Shown here: positions 1-8,708 of the stretch, in pieces
Numbering within the stretch: position 1 is the first letter of the stretch
How the letters are laid out: every line of letters starts with the position of its first letter
Origin: Paraliobacillus salinarum
Lineage (GTDB): Bacteria > Bacillota > Bacilli > Bacillales > Amphibacillaceae
Reading direction: 5' to 3'
NCBI RefSeq assembly: GCF_014083865.1
Contig: NZ_JACEFA010000004.1
Span: 62,001-126,000 of the forward strand
Length of the DNA: 64,000 nucleotides
Translations under genes and position numbers: made by a program
The notes under the pieces: generated by a model
The model's database searches: none
What the model was told of the DNA's origin: nothing
The model's input: the letters and a program-made list of their open reading frames with translations, nothing else

Positions 1-658
1 AGATCAGTCGTTAAAAGAAGATGGCATTAAAGTTGGAGACACATTAACCAATAATCAATTTGATGATGAATTTGTTGTTAAAGGATTTGTCGATCAAAAG
101 AAATACAGCCACTCACCTGTCGCCTACATTAATACAGAAGATTATCAGCAAATGTATCGTGTAGAAGATATGCAGCTTATTATGATTCCAGATGCTGATG
201 ATTCCTTATCTTTTGACGGATTGGAGTCATTCTCGAATAAAGCATTTCTTAACACGATCCCTAGCTTTAGCGCAGAACAAATGTCATTAAATATGATTGT
301 TTGGTTTTTAGTTGTTATTAGCGGTATGTTATTTGCAATTTTCTTCTACATGATGAATGTGCAGAAAATCGGTTTATACGGTATCTTAAAAGCAATCGGA
401 ATAAAAACTAGTACATTATTCAAAATGATGTGGACACAAATGTTTGTTATTACATCGATATCGCTTATTTTATCCGTATCATTAAGTCAACTCTTTAACT
501 CTTTTGCTCCTGATGGAATGCCATTTAGTCTATCAATGGTAACTACTATACAGTTAGCGATCGTTTTCTTTGTTATTGGATTTATTGGTGCTACCCTTTC
601 CGGATTACAAATACGAAAAGTCGGTCCACTACAAGCGATTCAACAAGGAGAGGTGTAA
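1..658 (+). CDS. ABC transporter permease, FtsX/MacB type (HrtB-like), C-terminal part
   Basis: The frame is open from the first bases of the window, so this is the C-terminal ~219 residues of a longer gene whose start lies to the left. The visible part has an extracytoplasmic stretch, then three hydrophobic segments (around IVWFLVVISGMLFAIFFYM, MFVITSISLILSVSL and LAIVFFVIGFIGATL), and ends in KVGPLQAIQQGEV, the usual FtsX-family tail. The ATPase gene starts 2 nt after the stop, so the two form an exporter. Similarity of the ATPase to HrtA suggests heme or hydrophobic-compound efflux, but the substrate is an inference. Confidence 0.8.
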   Translation, partial: DQSLKEDGIKVGDTLTNNQFDDEFVVKGFVDQKKYSHSPVAYINTEDYQQMYRVEDMQLIMIPDADDSLSFDGLESFSNKAFLNTIPSFSAEQMSLNMIVWFLVVISGMLFAIFFYMMNVQKIGLYGILKAIGIKTSTLFKMMWTQMFVITSISLILSVSLSQLFNSFAPDGMPFSLSMVTTIQLAIVFFVIGFIGATLSGLQIRKVGPLQAIQQGEV

Positions 659-659
659 A

Positions 660-1334
660 ATGAGTATTTTTGAAATAAAAGATGTTCGTAAATCATTTAA
701 AAACGGTGAAATAGAGGAAGAAATATTAAAAGGAGTTAACCTTCCACTTCAAAAAGGAGAAGTTACCGCATTAGTTGGAGCTTCAGGTTCTGGTAAAAGT
801 ACACTACTCACTATTGCAGCCGGACTTCAACCTGCATCGAGTGGCCAGTTATTATTTGATGGAAAAAATCTGACTGACTTAAATCAAGAACAAATACGTC
901 AAATTCGTGCGAAAGATTTTGGATTTGTCTTTCAATCATCACATTTGGTTCCTTTTCTTACTGTTGAAGAACAACTATTATTAATGCTAGAAGTTGCGGA
1001 GACAACATTAAGTAAACCAGAACAAAAGAAAGAAATCGATAAAATCTTGAAAATTGTAGATTTAGAACAAAGAAAGAAAGCTTACCCTTCTTCTCTATCA
1101 GGTGGAGAAAAACAACGTGTGGCAATCGCACGCGCAATCATTCATCAGCCTAAAATACTTTTTGCTGATGAACCTACCGCAAACTTAGATTCCAAGCGCT
1201 CTAAAGAAGTGATGGAACTTATTCGCGAATTAACCAATACACTTGGAATTACAACATTAGTCGTCACACATGATGAGGAAATGCTACCATACGTAGATAA
1301 CATCATAAAAATGAAAGACGGCATCGTAATATAA
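660..1334 (+). CDS. ABC transporter ATP-binding protein, HrtA/LolD-type
   Basis: The 224-residue ATPase has Walker A GASGSGKST (40-48), Q-loop Q92, signature LSGGEKQ (146-152), Walker B ILFADE ending at E171 and H-loop H204. The segment FQSSHLVPF is typical of HrtA-like members. The ATG at 660 is chosen because AAGGAGAGG precedes it and it follows the permease stop by one base; an upstream in-frame start at 570 would overlap the permease by about 90 nt. It should power the membrane exporter encoded just upstream. The heme assignment is tentative; a peptide or lipid exporter is also possible. Confidence 0.85.
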   Translation: MSIFEIKDVRKSFKNGEIEEEILKGVNLPLQKGEVTALVGASGSGKSTLLTIAAGLQPASSGQLLFDGKNLTDLNQEQIRQIRAKDFGFVFQSSHLVPFLTVEEQLLLMLEVAETTLSKPEQKKEIDKILKIVDLEQRKKAYPSSLSGGEKQRVAIARAIIHQPKILFADEPTANLDSKRSKEVMELIRELTNTLGITTLVVTHDEEMLPYVDNIIKMKDGIVI

Positions 1335-1340
1335 GCAATG

Positions 1341-1373
1341 GGCCATTGGGGGCATCCCCAGTGGCCTTTTTTT
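1341..1373 (+). terminator. Rho-independent terminator of the HrtAB-like operon
   Basis: GGCCATTGGGG and CCCCAGTGGCC form an 11-bp stem (one G-U pair) around GCAT, followed by seven T. It starts 6 nt after the ATPase stop. Confidence 0.85.
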
Positions 1374-1402
1374 GGGACAAAGGGGTCTGACCCCAATGTC
1401 CC
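1374..1402. repeat. REP-like palindrome, left copy
   Basis: A 29-bp near-palindrome centred on GGGGTCTGACCCC with outer arms GGGACAAA and AATGTCCC. It differs at two bases from the perfect copy at 8671-8699. The two copies bracket the whole sensor/ABC-importer block. GGGGTCtGACCCC palindromes resemble bacterial REP elements; no RAYT transposase is present in the window. Confidence 0.6.
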
Positions 1403-1448
1403 ATTTGCTTTACGGGGTAAAAAAGGGTATCTTAATGTTATCTATTAT

Positions 1449-1462
1449 TTGAAGCGCTTACA
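1449..1462 (+). promoter_or_regulatory. cre-like operator half
   Basis: TTGAAGCGCTTACA matches the cre consensus TGWAARCGYTTWCA at 12 of 14 positions, with a perfect right half. It lies about 20 nt upstream of the first gene of the sensor operon, so CcpA or a LacI-family protein could act here. The match is by eye. Confidence 0.35.
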
Positions 1463-1481
1463 ACTAAAGGGGGAGGATTGG

Positions 1482-2480
1482 TTGACTACAGGTAGGAGAT
1501 ACTTTCTTTATGTTTTTGGTGGTGTTTTGTTTTTAGTGTGTCTTTTCTTAACGGTTCATTATGGAAGAGAGACATTTTACCTAGAAGGACAAATAAATAA
1601 CAAAAAGGATTATGACTATCATTTTGTTCTTATTACAGAAGAGGTCGGGAATGATTATTGGCGTTTAGTTGAAAATGGTGCACGTGAGCAAGCAGCAGCA
1701 AACAATGTATATTTGGAATATATCGGACCTGAGCAAGCTGATTTAACGGAGAATCTAAACACGTTTGAACGAATGATTGCTGCAAAAGTAGATGGCATTT
1801 TTATACAAGGTTTACCCGATAAACGTTTCAATCACCTGGTAAATAAAGCAAAGGATCACAACATACCAGTTGCAACTATTGATGCTGATACGCCGGACAG
1901 CAATCGAGATTTTTATGTTGGTACAAATAATTATCAGGCCGGACAATTGGCAGGTGAAACACTAATTAAGAATACATCAGGAACTATAAATGTTGGTATT
2001 GTCGTCGGATCAAAAGAAAGTATAAACCAGCAACTTCGCCTACAGGGTTTGAAAGATGCAATCACCTCTGTCGAAAGAATAAATCTTGTCTCGATTGATG
2101 AATCAGCCATTAGTGAAATTGGCGCTGCACAAGCAACCTACGCACTATTAAAAAACAATCCAGAAATAAATGCATTATTTGGTTTAAGTGCATTAGATGG
2201 CATTGGCATCGTACAAGGCGTGGAGGAAATGAATCCTAATAAGTATCCATTAATTATAGCTTTTGATACCTTACCTGAAACCATCTCGCTAATTGAAAAA
2301 GAGAAAATTTTTGCGACAGTAGTACAATACCCCAATCAAATGGGTCAACAAGCAGTTGAGTTAATGCTTGATTTAAAAAAACAGCAAACCATTGATGAAT
2401 TAAATTTCACCGATACTGGTGTTTTATTAAAAAACGATATTAAAGATGGCGAAAGTTTATTAATAGGTGATGCCAATTGA
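1482..2480 (+). CDS. Membrane-anchored periplasmic-type sugar-binding sensor protein
   Basis: A protein of 332 residues: one N-terminal membrane segment (about residues 6-26, YFLYVFGGVLFLVCLFL) without a lipobox, then a type I periplasmic sugar-binding fold (Peripla_BP_4/RbsB-like) with motifs such as GNDYWRLVENGAREQA and DGIFIQGLPDK. I choose the TTG at 1482, 5 nt after AAGGGGGAGG; the longer reading from 1338 would be translated from inside a terminator and palindrome. The stop overlaps the kinase start by 3 nt. The layout binding protein-kinase-regulator-ABC importer matches the AraPST system of Geobacillus, so it likely presents bound sugar to the kinase rather than to a transporter. The sugar is unknown. 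Confidence 0.8.
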   Translation: MTTGRRYFLYVFGGVLFLVCLFLTVHYGRETFYLEGQINNKKDYDYHFVLITEEVGNDYWRLVENGAREQAAANNVYLEYIGPEQADLTENLNTFERMIAAKVDGIFIQGLPDKRFNHLVNKAKDHNIPVATIDADTPDSNRDFYVGTNNYQAGQLAGETLIKNTSGTINVGIVVGSKESINQQLRLQGLKDAITSVERINLVSIDESAISEIGAAQATYALLKNNPEINALFGLSALDGIGIVQGVEEMNPNKYPLIIAFDTLPETISLIEKEKIFATVVQYPNQMGQQAVELMLDLKKQQTIDELNFTDTGVLLKNDIKDGESLLIGDAN

Positions 2481-3931
2481 AATCCATTCGTAGTAAATTA
2501 ATTTTATATTTTTCCGTCTTTATTCTATTATTTAATCTCGTATCTTTTTCCGTCTTTTTTAGCTCAAACAAATTAATGAACGACTATCATGCTAGCTTTG
2601 ATGAATTTTTTGTTCTAAACTCTATTTCTCAATCTTCAACAAAGCTCTATGAAGCCAGCAAAAACTATGTTATGTCGCCTGAATCTAGTTATCTAGATGA
2701 CTATTATGATGCATTAGGCCAACTAAAAGAAGAAAAGCACCTCATAGAGCAGCAGGCACAAAACCAAATGCGTGTACAACTTAAAAACTACCTCAATCTA
2801 GTTAACGCTTTTATATATCAAACTGAACTCACGATTGGTTTTGTTCTGAGAGATGACATTGAACGGTATACAGCACATCTAAAAGAAGCACAACGTTCAG
2901 CTAACTACATCCAAAATACGACATTAGAATTAATCGATATGGAATTAACCGGCTATCAAGAACTATATAAAGATTTACAAACACGGAATGATTCGTTTCG
3001 TCTGTTTATTCTATACCTAACTCTTACAACAGTGATCATTACTATTTTCATAGCTATTCACTTTTCTAGAGAGATTAGTCGACCTATTCAAGTATTGTCT
3101 CAAGCTTCTAAACGAATATCAGCTGGTGATTTTTCTGGTGAAGAAATTAAAATTCACTCCATTGAAGAATTAAAAATACTTGCAACTTCCTTTAATCAAA
3201 TGCGTACAAGTATTCAGAACTTAATCGCTGAAATCAAACAAAAATCAGAGCAAGAAAAACTAATGAAAGAATTAGAGCTAAAGCATTTACAAAATCAAAT
3301 TAATCCACATTTTTTATTTAATACATTAAATACTGTTTCAAAAACCGCTTACTTAGAAGATGCAAATTTAACCTCTAATTTAATTAATTCTATCGCTAGC
3401 ATGCTTAGGTATAGCTTAGATGATATGAAGCGAACCGTTCAACTAAAAGATGAGGTCGCGATTATTCATGCATATATCCGAATTCAAAAAACTAGATTTG
3501 TAGAAAGAATTACATTTCAAACACAAATAGATGAGTCGTGTCTAGATATTCCTATCCCTCGTTTAACTCTACAACCTATTATAGAAAACGCTTGTTTACA
3601 TGGTGTAGAGCCAAAAGAAGATGGTGGTGTCATTCTATTACACATTTACGCAACAGAGAGGAATATTGTTGTTGAGGTAAGAGATGATGGTGTAGGCATG
3701 ACAAAAGAACAATTAAATAATTTATCAAAAGAAGAGCATGTCAATGAAGAACATACCGGTCATTCCACCGGATTAGGTTTAAGAAACGTAATAAGAAGAT
3801 TACAGTTGTTTTATCAAAAAGAGCATGTGTTTGAAATTGATTCAACAGTAGGCAAAGGCACAACAATAAAATTATTGTTACCTAAGAAAAGCGGTACAGC
3901 AAGCCAATCACAAGAAGCCAATGATTCATGA
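2477..3931 (+). CDS. Sensor histidine kinase, YesM/LytS type
   Basis: The 484-residue protein has a membrane segment near 8-28, an extracellular helical domain, a second membrane segment near 175-196, a HAMP linker, the His_kinase domain with QNQINPHFLFNTLN (phospho-acceptor His) and a HATPase_c domain with an N-box (ENACLHG), DDGVGM and GLGLRNV. The TTG start at 2477 overlaps the preceding stop, indicating translational coupling. It should receive the signal from the anchored sugar-binding protein and phosphorylate the AraC-type regulator next to it. The kinase class is clear; the ligand is not. Confidence 0.9.
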   Translation: MKSIRSKLILYFSVFILLFNLVSFSVFFSSNKLMNDYHASFDEFFVLNSISQSSTKLYEASKNYVMSPESSYLDDYYDALGQLKEEKHLIEQQAQNQMRVQLKNYLNLVNAFIYQTELTIGFVLRDDIERYTAHLKEAQRSANYIQNTTLELIDMELTGYQELYKDLQTRNDSFRLFILYLTLTTVIITIFIAIHFSREISRPIQVLSQASKRISAGDFSGEEIKIHSIEELKILATSFNQMRTSIQNLIAEIKQKSEQEKLMKELELKHLQNQINPHFLFNTLNTVSKTAYLEDANLTSNLINSIASMLRYSLDDMKRTVQLKDEVAIIHAYIRIQKTRFVERITFQTQIDESCLDIPIPRLTLQPIIENACLHGVEPKEDGGVILLHIYATERNIVVEVRDDGVGMTKEQLNNLSKEEHVNEEHTGHSTGLGLRNVIRRLQLFYQKEHVFEIDSTVGKGTTIKLLLPKKSGTASQSQEANDS

Positions 3932-3941
3932 AAGGGGTTAA

Positions 3942-5378
3942 ATGATGCGTATTTTGATTGCTGAAGATGAAATGTTGGAAAGAAAAGCGATGCGTAAATT
4001 TATAAAACAACATTTTTCAGATATAGAAGTGGTTGGAGAAGCAGTTAATGGTAGAGTTGCGATTGAAATGACACTTGAATTGAAGCCTGACCTTGTTTTG
4101 ATGGATATAAAAATGCCAGGAATCAATGGGATTGAAGCAATTGAGCAGATTCTTCAAAAAAATCCAGCAATAAAATTTATTCTTGTTTCTGCATATGATT
4201 CTTTTGATTATGCAAAACAAGCCATGCAACTCGGCGTTAAAGAATACATATTGAAACCTAGTAAAAAAGAAGAAACGATTCAAGCGATATTGCGAGTGAA
4301 GGATGAGTTAGAGCAAGACAGAAAAGCAGTAGAGAATCAGAAACAATCAAAGAAAATAGCTAAAGAATTGTTTATAAACAAGCTAATGCAATTTGAGGCA
4401 TCTGATGAGGTACAAGCTTTACAAAATAACTTATTCCCTTCCATGCACACTGGATTTTTCCTTGTGATCGTTCCGTTTAACCAATCAGAGTCTGCTATTT
4501 TAGAAGAAAAGATGTTAAGCCATAAGGAATACATATGGCTAGATAAGCTTGAAGAGCAGCAATATAGCTTACTATTTATCAGTGAGAAGAAAATAACAAA
4601 AGCCGATGTTCTGAAACTGGCTAGAGAACTACAACTCGCAATAGGTGACCATGTTTACATTGGTGCAGGTAAGCCTTATCAAGCGCTTATTGATCTCTCT
4701 CACTCTTATTCAGAGGCAATAAAAGCAGCTACTCACCTATCTAAAGCAAAACAAAAAAATTACGGCTTTAAAGTAGACAAGATACGTGATGATTCAACAA
4801 AAACAGAACAACTCTTAGCAGAAATTGAAATGGGTAATGATAAATCCAGTGTTCGTTTATTTATGGAATTAACCGCTCATCATACTCAAGACATACATGA
4901 GGAATTAATAAATTTATATTACAAAATAAGAAAAATATTAGAACAAAGAGATATTCCTGTTCCTGAATTGAACTATAAACAACTAACTTCTAAAAAAAAT
5001 TGGATGGCATTTATTAAGCTTTGCTGTATCAATGTAAAACAACATTATCAATCACAAGATAAAATAGAGCGTACAAAGAAATATATACAAGAAAACTTTG
5101 ATCAAATGATTAGTCTAGAAGAGTTAGCGCAAATGAACGAATTGAGCGCTACTTATTTCTCTAATCTTTTTAAAGAATCAACCGGATACACGGTAATTGA
5201 TTACATTACAAATGTTCGCTTAAACAAAGCTAAACAATTATTACAAGACAATCAACACAGTTTAAAAGAAATTAGTTACATGATTGGATACAACGATCCG
5301 AACTACTTTAGTCGTGTTTTTAAAAAGTACTATGCCCTTTCACCAAAACAATATCAACAAGCCATCATTAAAATGTGA
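3942..5378 (+). CDS. Response regulator with AraC-type DNA-binding domain (YesN family)
   Basis: A 478-residue regulator. The receiver domain (1-120) carries the acidic pair E8/D9, the phospho-acceptor D55 in LVLMDIKMPG and the conserved Lys in LKPSKK. The middle is poorly conserved. The last ~100 residues form two helix-turn-helix units of an AraC domain (EELAQMNELSATYFSNLFK and EISYMIGYNDPNYFSRVFK). GAAAGGGG precedes the ATG; a second ATG lies one codon further. It is co-transcribed with the kinase, and probably activates the importer genes beginning 109 nt downstream, whose promoter lacks a good -35 box. Confidence 0.9.
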   Translation: MMRILIAEDEMLERKAMRKFIKQHFSDIEVVGEAVNGRVAIEMTLELKPDLVLMDIKMPGINGIEAIEQILQKNPAIKFILVSAYDSFDYAKQAMQLGVKEYILKPSKKEETIQAILRVKDELEQDRKAVENQKQSKKIAKELFINKLMQFEASDEVQALQNNLFPSMHTGFFLVIVPFNQSESAILEEKMLSHKEYIWLDKLEEQQYSLLFISEKKITKADVLKLARELQLAIGDHVYIGAGKPYQALIDLSHSYSEAIKAATHLSKAKQKNYGFKVDKIRDDSTKTEQLLAEIEMGNDKSSVRLFMELTAHHTQDIHEELINLYYKIRKILEQRDIPVPELNYKQLTSKKNWMAFIKLCCINVKQHYQSQDKIERTKKYIQENFDQMISLEELAQMNELSATYFSNLFKESTGYTVIDYITNVRLNKAKQLLQDNQHSLKEISYMIGYNDPNYFSRVFKKYYALSPKQYQQAIIKM

Positions 5379-5433
5379 AGAAAATCGTAAAATAGTGCAG
5401 TAGTTTTCGTCCATCACATACAGGTAAAAAATA

Positions 5434-5459
5434 TATAATAAAGATTGTAAGCGGTAACA
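5434..5459 (+). promoter_or_regulatory. Importer promoter -10 with overlapping cre-like site
   Basis: TATAAT at 5434-5439 has no recognisable -35 hexamer 17 bp upstream, as expected for an activator-dependent promoter. TGTAAGCGGTAACA at 5446-5459 agrees with cre at 12 of 14 positions and would cover the transcription start, giving CcpA repression by roadblock. The activator would be the adjacent YesN-type regulator. Confidence 0.5.
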
Positions 5460-5486
5460 TTAATTAAATACAAGGGGGTAACATGT

Positions 5487-6782
5487 GTGAAGAAGTTATT
5501 TAGTTTATTGTTGTTAGCACTAACAGCACTTATTTTCGTTGCTTGTAACTCTGATACAGCATCAGATTCCGATGGTGGTGATGCTAGTGGTGATGACGGT
5601 GGTGACGGAAATAAAACCGTTGAAATATTTAGTTGGTGGACTGGAGCTGGAGAAGAGGACGGCTTATTAGCATTAATTGATTTATTTAAAGAAAAGCATC
5701 CAGATGTAGAAGTTGACAACGCAGCCATTTCTGGTGGAGCAGGAACAAACGCCAAAGCAGTATTAGCTACTCGTATGCAAGGTGATGATCCACCATCTAC
5801 ATTCCAAGTACACGGCGGAGAAGAATTAAACGCTGGCTGGGTAGCAGCTGATAAAATGCAACCATTAAATGACTTTTTTGAAGAACAAGAATGGATGGAT
5901 AAATTCCCACAAGACTTAATTGATATGGTTAGTAAAGACGGAAACATCTACTCTGTTCCTGTTAACATTCACCGTGGTAATGTGATGTTCTATAACATGT
6001 CTGTGTTTGAAGAACATAACATTGAAATACCAAAAACATTTGATGAATTCTTTGCTGTAGCAGATAAGCTTCAAGAAGCAGGAGTAACACCATTAGCACT
6101 TGGAGATAAGGAAGCTTGGACAGCGACACAAATTTTTGAAAACATTTTGTTAGGTGTTCTTGGCCCTGATGATTATACAGCATTATTTAATGGAGAAATT
6201 CCTTTTACTGATGAAAAAGTAGTTGAGGCTGCTGAAATCTTTAAGAAGACACTTGGTTATGTAAATGAAGACCACGCTTCCCGTAACTGGCAAGATGCAT
6301 CACAGCTAGTTGGAGACGGTGAGGCAGCAATGATTAATATGGGTGACTGGGCAAAGGGTTATTTCTCTAATGACTTGAATTTAGAAACAAATAAAGACTT
6401 TGGATATTTCCCTAATCCAGAAACAAATGGAGAATTTGTTATTATCACTGACACATTCGGTTTACCTAAAGGTATCGAAAATGTAGAAGAAACAAAACAG
6501 TTCTTATCTGTATTAGGTTCTGTGGAAGGCCAAGATGTGTTTAATCCGTTGAAAGGTTCTATTCCTGCTCGACTAGATGCTGATCCTTCTAAATATGATC
6601 AGTATGGTAAAGATACGATGGAAGACTTTTCTGAAGCAACTTTAGTTCCTACACTAGCACATGGTTCTGCAGCTCCAGAAGGTTTTCTAACAAAGGTTAA
6701 CCAAGCAGTGAATATCTTTGTTACACAACTAGATGTTGATACATTCATTGATACATTAAACAACGCGGCTTCTGAACTATAA
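5487..6782 (+). CDS. Sugar ABC transporter substrate-binding lipoprotein (CUT1)
   Basis: A lipoprotein of 431 residues: signal peptide with the lipobox FVAC, modified Cys20, a Ser/Asp/Gly-rich tether, then an extracellular solute-binding fold (SBP_bac_1), for example VEIFSWWTGAGEEDG and DPPSTFQVHGGEEL. GTG at 5487 is the start; CAAGGGGG precedes it by 9 nt, and the ATG 4 nt upstream is out of frame. Two permeases follow after a hairpin. It is distinct from the anchored sensor protein at 1482, so the locus has separate proteins for sensing and for uptake. GW-type aromatic clusters suggest an oligosaccharide or sugar ligand, not identified. Confidence 0.9.
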   Translation: MKKLFSLLLLALTALIFVACNSDTASDSDGGDASGDDGGDGNKTVEIFSWWTGAGEEDGLLALIDLFKEKHPDVEVDNAAISGGAGTNAKAVLATRMQGDDPPSTFQVHGGEELNAGWVAADKMQPLNDFFEEQEWMDKFPQDLIDMVSKDGNIYSVPVNIHRGNVMFYNMSVFEEHNIEIPKTFDEFFAVADKLQEAGVTPLALGDKEAWTATQIFENILLGVLGPDDYTALFNGEIPFTDEKVVEAAEIFKKTLGYVNEDHASRNWQDASQLVGDGEAAMINMGDWAKGYFSNDLNLETNKDFGYFPNPETNGEFVIITDTFGLPKGIENVEETKQFLSVLGSVEGQDVFNPLKGSIPARLDADPSKYDQYGKDTMEDFSEATLVPTLAHGSAAPEGFLTKVNQAVNIFVTQLDVDTFIDTLNNAASEL

Positions 6783-6795
6783 TTTTTATAAGGTT

Positions 6796-6823
6796 GCCCC
6801 GTATCGCTAGGTTGGTACGGGGC
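6796..6823 (+). other. Intercistronic hairpin after binding-protein gene
   Basis: GCCCCGTA/TACGGGGC form an 8-bp GC-rich stem with a 12-nt loop, followed only by TTTC. Such hairpins after binding-protein genes commonly stabilise the upstream message or partly terminate, giving more binding protein than permease. Confidence 0.6.
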
Positions 6824-6872
6824 TTTCACTTTCAGACCAAAAACTATCTTCTGATAGGAGGGGCATCTAGTT

Positions 6873-7838
6873 ATGGAACAACAAGTTGATATGAATAAAA
6901 AAGTAGCTACAAAACCACATAAAAAGAAAAAGCGAATAACGAAGGATCACTTGCTCGCTGTTAGCTTCCTTTTACCTTCTTTTATTTTAATCTTAATATT
7001 TGTATATGGTTTTATCGGATGGACTGGATGGGTTTCATTAAGTAATTGGAATACGTTAGTACCTGACTTTTCATTTGCTGGACTGAAAAACTACATCTAT
7101 TTATTTGGTGATTATCGCTTCCAAGCAGACCTTAGAAACACAGTCTTTTTCACCATACTTTTTATTGGCGCAGTTATTGTAATGGGATTACTTTTATCTG
7201 CATTAATTGATTCAAAAATTAAAGGAGAAACATTCTTCAGAAATGTTTTCTTATTCCCAATGGCATTATCCTTTGTCGTTACAGGTGTCGTATGGCAATG
7301 GTTACTAAACCCTTCTACTGGATTTAATCAATTTCTCGAAGTGTTTGGCATTCAACCTAAATGGTATACAGACACAAATATTTTAGCAGGATTCGAATGG
7401 GGATCGATTGAATTCGGTTTACCTGTAGCCATTGTTGCTGTTGTTATTGCAGCAGTTTGGCAAATGACTGGCTTTTCACTCGCTATGTATTTAGCAGGAC
7501 TACGTGGTATACCAGAAGAACTTAGAGAAGCTGCTCGTATTGATGGGGCATCTGAATTTCAAATCTATCGAAAAGTTATTTTGCCAATGTTAACACCAAT
7601 CACAGTAAGTGTTGTTATTATCATGGCACACATCTCTTTAAAAATATTCGACTTAATTTACGCCATGACTGGTTCAGGTGCAAATTTCGTAACAGACGTT
7701 CCTGGTGTTTATATGTTTGAAACAACTTTCCGTGGTAACTATTATGCAAATGGTTCTGCAATAGCCATTATCATGCTATTACTCGTTGCAGTATTCATTG
7801 TTCCTTATTTAATAACGAATCGAAGGGGTGACAGCTAA
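6873..7838 (+). CDS. Sugar ABC transporter permease (MalF-type)
   Basis: 321 residues with a Lys-rich cytoplasmic N-terminus and six membrane segments; the EAA loop EELREAARIDGASEFQIY is the contact site for the ATPase. The ATG at 6873 follows GGAGGGGC. Its stop overlaps the next start, so the two permeases are coupled and form a heterodimer. No ATPase gene follows; CUT1 importers in Bacillaceae often share the multitask ATPase MsmX, which I infer here. Confidence 0.9.
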   Translation: MEQQVDMNKKVATKPHKKKKRITKDHLLAVSFLLPSFILILIFVYGFIGWTGWVSLSNWNTLVPDFSFAGLKNYIYLFGDYRFQADLRNTVFFTILFIGAVIVMGLLLSALIDSKIKGETFFRNVFLFPMALSFVVTGVVWQWLLNPSTGFNQFLEVFGIQPKWYTDTNILAGFEWGSIEFGLPVAIVAVVIAAVWQMTGFSLAMYLAGLRGIPEELREAARIDGASEFQIYRKVILPMLTPITVSVVIIMAHISLKIFDLIYAMTGSGANFVTDVPGVYMFETTFRGNYYANGSAIAIIMLLLVAVFIVPYLITNRRGDS

Positions 7839-8659
7839 TGGCGAAAAATACTGTATTTAAAGTGTTAAAATATACTTTTCTAATAATGATGGCATTTCTC
7901 TTTTTAACACCTGTGTACGTCATTATCGTCACTAGTTTAAAACCTTTGGACGAGGTTTCATTAGCTGAAATGTGGACATTGCCATCTACAATTGATTTCA
8001 CAAGTTACACACAGGCTTTCACTGAGCTTGCTCCTAACTTTATGAATAGTATTTATTTAGTTATACCCGCAACGTTGATCTCCGCTTTATTAGGCGCAAT
8101 GAATGGTTATGTACTGTCTAAATGGCGTTTCAAAGGATCCGAGATTATTTTTACTGTCATGTTATTCGGTATGTTCATCCCATACCAAAGTATACTTATT
8201 CCGCTAATTCAGTTTTTGAGGACGATTGGTCTTTATAATTCGATCACGGGACTTATCTTTACTCATGTCGTTTATGGGTTACCTATTACGACACTCATGT
8301 TTCGAAACTTCTATGCGAACATTCCTGATTCGATGATTGAATCAGCCAAAATAGACGGGGCTAGTTTTTTAAGTATCTTTCGTCGAATTATTATTCCACT
8401 TTCAATTTCAGGGTTTGTTGTCGTTGCGATTTGGCAATTTACAAACATATGGAACGAATTTTTATTCGCTGTAACCATTACAAACTCCGGAAGCCAACCA
8501 GTAATGGTGGCGCTACAAAACCTTTCCGGAAGTCAAATTGTTCAGTGGAACGTACAAATGGCCGGTGCACTAATCGCCGCCATGCCTACCCTGCTCGTTT
8601 ATATCATACTAGGTAAATACTTTGTACGAGGATTACTAGCAGGATCAGTTAAAGGATAA
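7838..8659 (+). CDS. Sugar ABC transporter permease (MalG-type)
   Basis: The 273-residue partner permease has six membrane segments and the EAA loop motif PDSMIESAKIDGASFLSIF near residues 165-185. It overlaps the preceding permease by one base. It is the last gene of the block and is followed by a palindrome that can act as a terminator. No glycosidase is encoded in this operon, so the imported sugar must be processed by enzymes elsewhere. Confidence 0.9.
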   Translation: MAKNTVFKVLKYTFLIMMAFLFLTPVYVIIVTSLKPLDEVSLAEMWTLPSTIDFTSYTQAFTELAPNFMNSIYLVIPATLISALLGAMNGYVLSKWRFKGSEIIFTVMLFGMFIPYQSILIPLIQFLRTIGLYNSITGLIFTHVVYGLPITTLMFRNFYANIPDSMIESAKIDGASFLSIFRRIIIPLSISGFVVVAIWQFTNIWNEFLFAVTITNSGSQPVMVALQNLSGSQIVQWNVQMAGALIAAMPTLLVYIILGKYFVRGLLAGSVKG

Positions 8660-8670
8660 AATAGGAAAAT

Positions 8671-8708
8671 GGGACATTGGGGTCTGACCCCAATGTCCCA
8701 TTTTTTTA
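8671..8708. repeat. Perfect REP-like palindrome doubling as terminator
   Basis: Arms GGGACATTGGGGTC and its exact complement surround a single T (8671-8699), and eight T follow on the plus strand. It lies between convergent genes (permease and lacD), so it can end plus-strand transcription. It is the second copy of the element at 1374-1402. Confidence 0.75.

Noticed and set aside
1338-1481. N-terminal extension of the sugar-binding sensor gene
   Set aside because: It would be translated from within the terminator and REP-like palindrome; TTG 1482 has a good ribosome site.
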